Shown: piece after piece, positions 8,075 to 15,055 of the stretch | Numbering within the stretch: the first letter of the stretch is position 1 | Layout of the letters: every line of letters begins with the position of its first letter | The notes under the pieces: generated by a model | Databases searched by the model: none | Seen by the model: only the letters and a program-made list of their open reading frames with translations | What the model was told of the DNA's origin: nothing | Made by a program: the position numbers and the translations under genes | Assembly (NCBI GenBank): GCA_026399895.1 | Contig: JAPLQC010000082.1 | Span: forward strand, 1 to 37,562 | Direction of reading: 5' to 3' | DNA from: Burkholderiales bacterium | Lineage (GTDB): Bacteria > Pseudomonadota > Gammaproteobacteria > Burkholderiales > Burkholderiaceae_D | DNA: 37,562 nucleotides

Positions 8075-9478
8075 TCACACCCGCTTATTATTACTCAATT
8101 CAGCTTCAGGCGAGTCCGACCCGATGAGCGGCCGAATCGCGATGATCGTTAACACCAGCAACACTATCTCCAGCGCATACACAAAGGTGTAGCCGAATGT
8201 CGAGCCGCCGACCATCGCGGCCAGATCGCGCAAGATACCACCGAGGGCAATTGCGATACCGGCACCCGTGGCCTGCACCGCGCCCCACGCGCCCAGTGCC
8301 AAGCCACTATGGGTTTTCGGCGCGAGATTCATGGTGGCGGTCAGCGTGCCATGGCCAAACAGCCCGGCACCAAAACCAATCAGCAGAGTGCCGACGCCAA
8401 ACAAGGTCGCAACACCGGTCGGCGCTGCCAGAATCACCATCGCAAACGCCGGCAAACCCGCCAGCGCGCCGAGTGCCGCCAGACGCAAAGGGTCCATGCC
8501 GCGACTCAAGACACGAGAGGCCAGTGCAAATCCAAACAAGCCACCAATCGCGAGTGTCGCCGTGAGCAACGTGGTCTCACCGACAGTCAGCCGCAAAATC
8601 TCACCACCATACGGCTCGAGTAAAACATCTTCCATGGTGAAGGCCATGGTGCCCAAGCCAATTGCCAGTAAGCGGCGCGTCGCCTGCTCGCCCGAGCAAT
8701 ACAGCTGCCATGTGGCGCGGAAGTCAGGTGCGCTCTGCTCCACAGGCCGATTTACTCGTCCGCGTGATTCCTGTTTCCAAAGCGCGATAGTGTTCAACAC
8801 CAGCGTCAATACTGCCGCTGCTTGAATCACGCGAATCAATCGCCCCGGACTGAACTCGGCTAATGCCAGACCAAACAGCACCGCACTCCCCATCATGCCC
8901 AGCAGTAGCATCACGTACATCAGGCCGACGACCTTGGGTCGCGACTCGGGTGGTGCAAGATCAGTCGCCAGCGCGAGTCCTACGGTTTGCGTGGTGTGAA
9001 GACCGGCACCGACCAATAAAAATGCGACCGCGGCCGCGACTTGCCCGACCCAGGCCGGCGCGTGCGAGGCGTGACCCATGCCAGAAAGCACCAGTAGCGC
9101 AAACGGCATGATCGACAGCCCACCGAATTGCACCATCGTGCCCATCCAGATATACGGCACCCGTCGCCAACCTAATGCCGAACGATGATGATCAGAGCGA
9201 AAACCGATTAGTGCGCGCAATGGTGCGAACACCAATGGCAAAGAAATCATTAATCCCACTAGCGTTGCGGATACGTGCAGCTCGACAATCATCACGCGAG
9301 TCAGCGTGCCGATCATCAGCACTAAAGCCATGCCGACCGATATCTGAAACAGCGAAAGACGCAGCAGCCGCGATAAGGGCAGCGACTCTGAAGCAGCATC
9401 GGCAAAGGGAAGGAATTTTGTCCCGAAACGGGACCAGGACCGTAGCATCTCCTGACGCATGGCGCGAACGGAGCTCAT
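8075..9478 (-). CDS. pucC: PucC/LhaA-type light-harvesting complex assembly protein (MFS-fold)
   Basis: This is a 467-residue, 12-helix membrane protein of the BCD/PucC branch of the major facilitator superfamily. Family features are the N-terminal segment LPLSRLLRLSLFQISVGMA, the loop FRSDHHRSALGWRRVPYIW and the central TMEDVLLEPYGGEIL. PucC-family proteins are needed for LH2 assembly and are proposed to deliver bacteriochlorophyll or to bundle antenna subunits in the membrane. The gene follows pucBA after a strong intergenic hairpin. The ATG at 9478 has no clear ribosome-binding site. The C-terminal NNKRV ends GTGTGA, and GTGA could start an overlapping frame. The related LhaA (LH1 assembly) is excluded by the pucBA context. 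Confidence 0.93.
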   Translation of the reverse strand: MSSVRAMRQEMLRSWSRFGTKFLPFADAASESLPLSRLLRLSLFQISVGMALVLMIGTLTRVMIVELHVSATLVGLMISLPLVFAPLRALIGFRSDHHRSALGWRRVPYIWMGTMVQFGGLSIMPFALLVLSGMGHASHAPAWVGQVAAAVAFLLVGAGLHTTQTVGLALATDLAPPESRPKVVGLMYVMLLLGMMGSAVLFGLALAEFSPGRLIRVIQAAAVLTLVLNTIALWKQESRGRVNRPVEQSAPDFRATWQLYCSGEQATRRLLAIGLGTMAFTMEDVLLEPYGGEILRLTVGETTLLTATLAIGGLFGFALASRVLSRGMDPLRLAALGALAGLPAFAMVILAAPTGVATLFGVGTLLIGFGAGLFGHGTLTATMNLAPKTHSGLALGAWGAVQATGAGIAIALGGILRDLAAMVGGSTFGYTFVYALEIVLLVLTIIAIRPLIGSDSPEAELSNNKRV

Positions 9479-9532
9479 GATGGCTGGATGAGTGTGCGCC
9501 GAGGCTACGGTTTAGCAAGTCGGGTGGTTCGC

Positions 9533-9564
9533 CATGGTTCGGGGCCTGCAGGTCCCGAACCATG
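9533..9564 (-). promoter_or_regulatory. Strong RNA hairpin between pucA and pucC
   Basis: The 11-nt arms CATGGTTCGGG and CCCGAACCATG are perfect complements around a 10-nt loop that itself holds the palindrome CCTGCAGG. The minus strand lacks a U-run after it. It starts 16 nt past the pucA stop. Inference: it stabilises the abundant pucBA message against 3' decay and/or partly terminates transcription ahead of pucC, as known for puf and puc operons of other purple bacteria. Confidence 0.75.
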
Positions 9565-9579
9565 ACACCCGGACATGAA

Positions 9580-9804
9580 CTACTTCTGCAGCGTATTGGG
9601 TATGGTTAAAGCTGCCACCGGCTGTATAGCCTCCGATGGTGCCACCGATACCTGTGCCGCACTACCATTCAAGAAACGCTTCACCCAGGTCGTGTTCAAG
9701 GTCAGCGCGAGGTGCACCGAGAACGAGGCCACGGCAACCGCGCCGATAATGATGGGTACGCCCACGGAGGGTTTCACCACACACCAAATTTTTCCGTAAA
9801 TCAT
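9580..9804 (-). CDS. pucA: LH2 antenna alpha polypeptide, B800-820 (LH3)-like at positions 44-45, with extended C-terminus
   Basis: This is a 74-residue single-helix antenna protein. It aligns without gaps to the Rhodoblastus acidophilus LH2 alpha chain: Met1, GKIW at 4-7, Pro12, Pro17, the bacteriochlorophyll-ligating His31, and TTW at 38-40. Positions 44-45 are Phe-Leu, the pair found in B800-820 complexes, where B850 complexes have Tyr-Trp. After Gly47 there is a 27-residue Ala/Pro/Val-containing tail, longer than in most LH2 alpha chains but similar in length to Rubrivivax gelatinosus PucA. A strong ribosome-binding site (GAGGGGGGA) precedes the ATG. It follows pucB by 18 nt. Confidence 0.95.
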   Translation of the reverse strand: MIYGKIWCVVKPSVGVPIIIGAVAVASFSVHLALTLNTTWVKRFLNGSAAQVSVAPSEAIQPVAALTIPNTLQK

Positions 9805-9822
9805 ATTGTCATCCCCCCTCGA

Positions 9823-9975
9823 TTAATGCAGCCAGGGTGAATAGATGTACGCGAGAAGATGGGCGAATGCTGCAATCATCCCGAAAATCTGCGTACCCTG
9901 AATTAAATGACGGTGGATCTCCTCGGACTCTGCCTCGGTCAACCCCGTCGGCCATACTTTGTCTCGATCAGACAT
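9823..9975 (-). CDS. pucB: LH2 antenna beta polypeptide
   Basis: This 50-residue single-helix antenna protein opens MSDRDKVWPTGLTEAE, typical of LH2 beta. It carries the EIHRHLIQGT segment and His39 (AAFAH) as the B850 ligand, and ends YSPWLH. His21 matches the B800-proximal His. Position 29 is Gln (GTQ) where LH2 beta chains normally have Arg (GTR), the residue that hydrogen-bonds the B800 acetyl group in known structures. A very good ribosome-binding site (GGGAGGTG) precedes the ATG. It is the first gene of the puc operon, with a leader of roughly 120 nt. Confidence 0.95.
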   Translation of the reverse strand: MSDRDKVWPTGLTEAESEEIHRHLIQGTQIFGMIAAFAHLLAYIYSPWLH

Positions 9976-10094
9976 GTAAGCACCTCCCAGTTAACTAACA
10001 AAACGTGCTGAACTCGCACGCGGAAGCCGCTCCTCAAACTTTGGAAAGCCTGATTGCGTACCCAGTTGCGTAAGCTTCTGGTTACACTTGTAGT

Positions 10095-10132
10095 TGTAAC
10101 GAAATAATGACAAATAATTTTTGTCACGTCAA
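10095..10132 (-). promoter_or_regulatory. Probable puc promoter with PpsR/CrtJ-type site
   Basis: On the minus strand TTGACG (10132-10127), a 17-nt spacer and CATTAT (10109-10104) form a sigma70-like promoter upstream of pucB. TGTAACGAAATAATGACA (10095-10112) is an exact TGT-N12-ACA, the recognition pattern of the photosynthesis repressor PpsR/CrtJ, and overlaps the -10 and predicted start. A second palindrome, TGACAAA-N5-TTTGTCA (10108-10126), fills the -35/-10 spacer. A third, GTTACA-N8-TGTAAC (10081-10100), lies just downstream. Which proteins bind is inferred. Confidence 0.5.
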
Positions 10133-10150
10133 GCTGATTTGACATGGCCA

Positions 10151-11296
10151 GTGAATATCGAACATTCACCAGAGTCCCAACCGAACTCAGCAACCACTAA
10201 ACCGTTTGCCTATCTCGCACCCGCCCTCGTCTGGATGCTGGCTTGGGGCGTGATGCTGATTGCACAGAACAACATCAGCCTTGGCAATCTCGCTTTGATA
10301 TTGGTACTGGCAAATGCGGTGGCGTCACTCTGGCTGCGTCCGCTAGCGTCGATTCTGATCAGCTCAATCGCTGTTGGGCTATTCAATTGGATGTTTGTGC
10401 CACCGCGCTTCACCCTAACAGTTGAGTTATCAGAAGATGTGCTGCTACTGGTAACCACGCTGGCAGTCAGTACCGTGATCAGCTACCTGATGGAGTTGAA
10501 GCGTCAAGCGGCTGACCGTGTCTCGACCCATCAGATTCAGGCGCGAATAGCTGAAGAGCATGTACAAAGCCAGCAGCTACGCAACACCCTGCTCACTTCA
10601 ATCTCACACGACTACCGTACGCCGCTAACCACAGTCATGAGTTCGGCTTCAGCGATCGCCGATCAGGTCGGACGGATGCCCACCGAACGCATCGGGCAGC
10701 TAGCCGAGGTAATCCTCGACGAAGTGCAACAACTGCATCGTATGACCAATAACACGCTGCAGCTGGCGCGCTTGGATAGCAATAAAGTTGATATACCCAT
10801 GAACTGGGAATCAGTCGAGGAAATCGTCGGCACTGTCGGTACACGCGCACGTCGCAATCACCCACAGCGTCGCATCGAGATTCGCTTGGCAGATGGTTTG
10901 CCGCTGCTGAAATGCGATGCGGTGCTGATGAATCAGCTCCTCGACAACCTGATTGAAAACTCACTCCGACATAGTGATGACAATAAGCCGCTCATCATTC
11001 AGGCACACCACGATGGCGCTGCACTTCATCTCAGCGTTCAAGATCAGGGCTGCGGCATTAGCGACGCCTGGAAAGAACGCGTATTCGATATTTTCCAAAG
11101 GGTCGAGGCGAGTGATGCACCCGCCGACGGTCAAATGCGACGCGGCATCGGCATCGGGCTTGCAGTCTGTCGCGCAATTGCGGAGGTGCATGGCGGTCAT
11201 CTGCAGATTACCGACACGCCAGGTGGCGGTACCACAGTCAGCCTGACGCTACCGCTGTCAGAGCAACCTGAGCAACCGCGCGAGTTGACTGAATGA
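10151..11296 (+). CDS. KdpD-like sensor histidine kinase lacking N-terminal Kdp sensor domains
   Basis: This ~381-residue membrane kinase starts with a KdpD-type four-helix DUF4118 region. A HisKA box follows with the phospho-acceptor His in TSISHDYRTPL, then a HATPase domain with N-box NQLLDNLIENSLRHSDD, DQGCGISD and RRGIGIGLAVCRAIAE. E. coli KdpD is ~894 residues and has N-terminal KdpD and USP domains; these are absent here. The start is uncertain: TTG 10121 lies inside the puc promoter, TTG 10139 and GTG 10151 are alternatives, and none has a clear ribosome-binding site. It overlaps the regulator gene by 4 nt (ATGA). Neighbouring kup suggests K+ or turgor signalling, which is inferred. 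Confidence 0.85.
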   Translation: MNIEHSPESQPNSATTKPFAYLAPALVWMLAWGVMLIAQNNISLGNLALILVLANAVASLWLRPLASILISSIAVGLFNWMFVPPRFTLTVELSEDVLLLVTTLAVSTVISYLMELKRQAADRVSTHQIQARIAEEHVQSQQLRNTLLTSISHDYRTPLTTVMSSASAIADQVGRMPTERIGQLAEVILDEVQQLHRMTNNTLQLARLDSNKVDIPMNWESVEEIVGTVGTRARRNHPQRRIEIRLADGLPLLKCDAVLMNQLLDNLIENSLRHSDDNKPLIIQAHHDGAALHLSVQDQGCGISDAWKERVFDIFQRVEASDAPADGQMRRGIGIGLAVCRAIAEVHGGHLQITDTPGGGTTVSLTLPLSEQPEQPRELTE

Positions 11297-12018
11297 AGAC
11301 CCGTATCTTGCTGGTCGAAGATGACCTCACCCTGCGCGAGGTACTCAAGCAGTCGTTAGAACTTGAGGGCTTTTCGGTTGACAGCCACAGCACACTCGCT
11401 GGCGCTAGAGCGGCCTGGGCGTATCACCTGAATACGCCACGTAGTCCAAGTAACTTATCCATTGTTATTGTGGATTTAGGCCTGCCCGATGGTGACGGCA
11501 GCACGCTGATTCGTTTAGTTAGGTCACAATCAAAACTCCCAGTGCTGGTGATATCTGCACGCGAAGATGATGTCAGTAAGATTAATTTACTCGACGCCGG
11601 CGCCGATGATTATCTGGTCAAGCCATTCAGTATTGGGGAACTGAAAGCCCGTATTCGGGTTGCGCTACGTCGGCAATCACCTGACCACCATGCATCGACC
11701 GACGAGATACATATCGGTGCGCTCGAGATCAATCTTCCAAAGCGGCAGGTAAAACGACTGGGCGAACGTGTCCATCTGACACCGACAGAATTCAATCTGC
11801 TTGCCCGCCTGTTGTCGCAGGCAGGACAAGTCGTCACCCATCGGCAGCTGCTCAACGATGTGTGGGGCGCAGAATATGTCGAGCATGTGCATTACTTGCG
11901 GCTGTATATGGCACAACTACGCGCCAAGCTTGAAGTCGATCCCGCGGCACCCGAGCTGCTGCTGACGGAAACTGGGGTGGGCTATCGATTCTGCGAGCTG
12001 AGCCTGCCGGCTGAATAA
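11293..12018 (+). CDS. KdpE-like response regulator (OmpR family)
   Basis: This 241-residue two-domain regulator has a receiver domain with acidic pocket EDD (9-11), phospho-acceptor Asp61 (VIVDLGLPDGDG), VISARED and YLVKPF. It is followed by an OmpR/PhoB winged-helix DNA-binding domain (HLTPTEFNLLARLLSQAG, then VEHVHYLRLYMAQLRAKLE). Closest family resemblance is KdpE. A ten-residue segment between beta strands (NTPRSPSNLS, 47-56) looks like a small insertion. It is translated with the kinase (ATGA overlap) and lies ahead of kup, its most likely target by position. No canonical KdpE box was recognised in the 12019-12243 gap. Confidence 0.9.
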   Translation: MKTRILLVEDDLTLREVLKQSLELEGFSVDSHSTLAGARAAWAYHLNTPRSPSNLSIVIVDLGLPDGDGSTLIRLVRSQSKLPVLVISAREDDVSKINLLDAGADDYLVKPFSIGELKARIRVALRRQSPDHHASTDEIHIGALEINLPKRQVKRLGERVHLTPTEFNLLARLLSQAGQVVTHRQLLNDVWGAEYVEHVHYLRLYMAQLRAKLEVDPAAPELLLTETGVGYRFCELSLPAE

Positions 12019-12243
12019 TCTCTGATTAACCCTACTGCCATTCTGGAAGCTCAGTCATTAAGACAAATCCTTATGCTTTCCTAATGCCTTCTTTTTTAAT
12101 CTCGGCCGCGCAGCTTTGATCATTGTCATTTAAATAATCCCCTCCGATTAATCAAACTCTGATCAGGGCTGCGCAATTTCTTGTCACCAGAAATGCGTAG
12201 TGCATCACGCCAAACGCGTGATCGCTGCCTCGCGAAAGCCCCA

Positions 12244-14170
12244 ATGACGATTAGTAATCCCGAGTTTTCCGAAACACCCTTGATGCAATCGGTCAAGGTG
12301 AATCCGGATGCACTTCACCACCACAGCTCCACTGCCGTGCTCACCCTCGCCGCCATCGGCGTTGTGTTCGGTGATATCGGCACTAGCCCACTCTATGCGC
12401 TCAAAGAATGCTTTACGCCTGAGCACGGCATTCCATTCTCGACAGCTGCGGTGTACGGCATTGTGTCGCTGATTTTCTGGTCACTGACCTTGGTAGTGAC
12501 GCTGAAATATGTCGCCTTCGTGCTACGCGCCGATAATCATGGAGAAGGCGGCGTTCTATCGCTGATGGCACTCGCACTACGCTCGGGACGCGGCAAACCG
12601 AAACGATTCCGCATGATGCTAATGCTGGGTGCTCTCGGCGCCTGTATGTTGCTGGGCGAATCTGTGATTACGCCAGCGATTTCCGTGCTGTCGGCGGTAG
12701 AAGGACTAGAGGTTGTAAATCCGGATTTCAAGCGCTTCGTGATTCCGCTCACGGTCGTCATCATCATTATTTTGTTTGGCGTTCAACGCTACGGCACTGC
12801 GGCAGTGGGTCGTTTATTCGGGCCGGTGATGCTGGTCTGGTTTTCAACGCTCGCAGTCTCGGGTATCTACAACATTCTGCAAAATCCATCGGTACTTCTC
12901 GCGGTATCGCCGATGTACGCCTACGATTTTATTCAGGCGAATGCATTTCTTGCCTATATCGTGATGGGTTCGGTGGTGTTGGTCGTCACCGGTGTCGAGG
13001 CACTGTATCTCGATATGGGCCACTTCGGTCGCAGGCCTGTGCGCTTGGCTTGGCTAATCGTCACGTTTCCCAGCCTGCTACTGAACTACTTCGGCCAAGC
13101 CGCCTTCTTGATCGCGCATCCCGAAGGTGCAGCTAACCCATTCTTCATGATGCTGCCCGATTGGGCGGTGTTGCCAATGATTGGCTTGGCGACTGCAGCG
13201 ACCGTGATCGCTTCGCAAGCGGTTATCTCCGGTGCGTTTTCACTCGCGAGCCAAGGTATTCTGCTCGGATTTCTGCCGCGTATGGTGATTCTGCACACCT
13301 CCGATACCGAGCGCGGCCAGATCTATATGCCCACCATTAACTGGACCCTGCTGGTGCTCGTTCTGTTCACGGTTTTCCAATTCCGCGAGTCCGGTAACTT
13401 GGCCGCTGCGTATGGCATTTCGGTCACCACCACCATGCTGATTACTACGTCGTTGTTAGCAGTGGTCATGCTGAATGAGTGGAAGATGCCAAAACTGATT
13501 GTGGCTACACTGATCAGTATGTTCTTCGTCGTGGATTTTTCATTCTGGACCGCAAACCTGATCAAGGTGAAAGACGGCGGCTGGTACCCGATGGTTTTGG
13601 GCGCGATTTGTTTCGTGATGCTGACCACTTGGTACACCGGCCGTCGTCTGCTGCGCGAACGACTCGCCGATGGCGCAATTCACATCAAAGATTTTGTCGA
13701 GTCGCTACTCGCGCACCCACCACATCGTGTCGGTCCTCACGCCGCATATCGATTTTGTGCCGATTGCACTGCTGCACAACCTGAAACACAACCGCATCTT
13801 GCACGAGCGGGTAATCTTCCTGAAGCTGTCGATCTGGGATGTGCCCTACGTCGACCAAGATGAGCGTATGTCCGTAACGAACCTGGGTGGCAATATCTTC
13901 CTGGCGCGCGCAGTGTACGGATTCAAAGAGACGCCCGATGTAAGGCAGGTGATGGAGCAGCTTGAACCGCTGGTTGGCGGCACACTTGAGCTGGAAGATA
14001 CGACCTTCTTCCTGGCGCGAGACACCATCATCCCAAGTGATTTGCCGGGGATGGCTTTGTGGCGAGAGCGATTGTTCGCTTGGATGATGCAAAACGCAGC
14101 CACGCCCTCGGACTTCTTCAAGATTCCACCGAATCGAGTGGTGGAGTTAGGCACCAAAATTGAAATCTGA
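12244..14170 (+). pseudogene. kup: Kup-family potassium transporter, frame disrupted near its C-terminal domain
   Basis: The first frame gives a typical Kup/HAK membrane domain: AAIGVVFGDIGTSPLYALKE near the start, then about 12 helices including the conserved GVEALYLDMGHFGRRPVR. At about 13732 the frame shifts by +1. The second frame continues the C-terminal domain with LLHNLKHNRILHERVIFL, conserved in Kup. Family alignment from memory puts about four residues (roughly PGTA) missing between HPPHRV and VLTP. An 11-nt loss would explain both the gap and the frame, and would restore ~645 codons from ATG 12244 or ~632 from ATG 12283. The start is uncertain; a TTG at 12181 opens the frame further upstream. 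Kup proteins import K+ with H+. Real mutation or sequence error cannot be told apart here. Confidence 0.85.
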
Positions 14171-14186
14171 GGAAAGCAGCGGTTTT

Positions 14187-14210
14187 GGCAGGCTTGAACT
14201 CAAGCCTGCC
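14187..14210. terminator. Hairpin between convergent kup and the small membrane gene
   Basis: GGCAGGCTT-GAACTC-AAGCCTGCC is a perfect 9-bp stem with a 6-nt loop, 16 nt past the kup stop. There is no strong T-run on either side, so termination efficiency is uncertain. Its location between convergent genes suggests a bidirectional 3' end. Confidence 0.55.
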
Positions 14211-14223
14211 AGCTATCGGTTTC

Positions 14224-14439
14224 TCAACCGAAGATCAGCACCGCTGTCAGGCCGCACAAGATCAGCGTGATGCTGATTAAGCAGCCCTGAATCACATTCA
14301 ATAGTCTGCCTTCGGGCGTTTGCCGATATACCTTGGCTTCTTGCTTATTCACATGCAAAAAGCCGGCAAAATGCTCGATCAACAAAATCACGATCAAGCC
14401 GACAATCAGACCCTGACCAAACAACTGAAGTTTCGACAT
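14224..14439 (-). CDS. Small two-helix membrane protein of unknown function
   Basis: This 71-residue protein has two hydrophobic segments (~residues 9-30 and ~49-70) joined by a polar loop containing HVNKQEAKVYRQTPEGRLL, so both ends probably face the same side of the inner membrane. The ATG is preceded by AGGGAG 9 nt upstream, which supports a real gene. It lies 54 nt downstream of the TerB-like gene on the same strand and is likely co-transcribed. I do not recognise the family. Confidence 0.65.
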   Translation of the reverse strand: MSKLQLFGQGLIVGLIVILLIEHFAGFLHVNKQEAKVYRQTPEGRLLNVIQGCLISITLILCGLTAVLIFG

Positions 14440-14493
14440 CGCTATTGCTCCCTGAAATCTGCCGTTTCTTTGGAAGGTGCTTGAGTACTGAAT

Positions 14494-14907
14494 TTACTCG
14501 AGTACTTCGCGCTTGTTTTTCAGTGCAATACCCAAGGTATACGGCTCAATCGTCTGCTCACTCACACCATAGGCCGACAGGAAACGGCTAAACAAGGCCT
14601 GCTCTTCAGGCGCAGCGATGCCATCAGCCAGCAATGAATCGAACAGGTTCAGCAAGATGCACATTTTTTGGTCTGTATTGAGCAGCTTGGCAGACTCGGC
14701 GAGGTAGCTATCAATATCTTTCGCTCGCGCGTAGCGACCGGCGGCATCCATGAGCGCCTTGTCATTCCCGAGTGCCTGCAGCACATTGCCGATTTCTTCT
14801 GCTTCAACCTGCCCGTCAGCGTTAATCATATGCAGCAGCCCCACCGCCAGGGATAGCTTTGGCGTCAGTTCGGGTGGTGCGCCTTTGAACATGTCGAATA
14901 ATCCCAT
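14494..14907 (-). CDS. TerB-like (tellurite resistance TerB family) cytoplasmic protein
   Basis: This is a 137-residue all-helical acidic protein. Segments LAVGLLHMINADGQVEAEEI and LLNLFDSLLADGIAAPEEQ form the paired acidic helix-turn pattern (NADG, LADG) of TerB-like domains, which can bind divalent metal. It has no signal peptide or membrane helix. A good AGGAG ribosome-binding site precedes the ATG. TerB-like domains occur in stress and envelope-associated contexts; no other ter genes are nearby, so tellurite resistance itself is not implied. The specific role is unknown. Confidence 0.75.
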   Translation of the reverse strand: MGLFDMFKGAPPELTPKLSLAVGLLHMINADGQVEAEEIGNVLQALGNDKALMDAAGRYARAKDIDSYLAESAKLLNTDQKMCILLNLFDSLLADGIAAPEEQALFSRFLSAYGVSEQTIEPYTLGIALKNKREVLE

Positions 14908-15055
14908 TTACTGCTCCTAATAATGGTTTTGCTAATTGAACAAGGCAGAAAATGACCTTGCAGAAGCTCGTAACTATATCAGCTTCATAGGGCAACTAGC
15001 CTAAGCTTTCGCATCATTGCGCGGCTAATTCGTCAGGTAATTAAGACGTAACAAA

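Noticed and set aside
7848..8078. 76-codon GTG frame overlapping the pucC stop, considered as a separate CDS
   Set aside because: Its second half is read from the same DNA as the better-supported 38-residue membrane ORF in another frame, and I see no recognisable domain. It is kept as an alternative in the findings.
10121..10150. TTG 10121 as the kinase start
   Set aside because: It lies in the predicted puc promoter and has no ribosome-binding site. GTG 10151 was preferred, though it is also not well supported.
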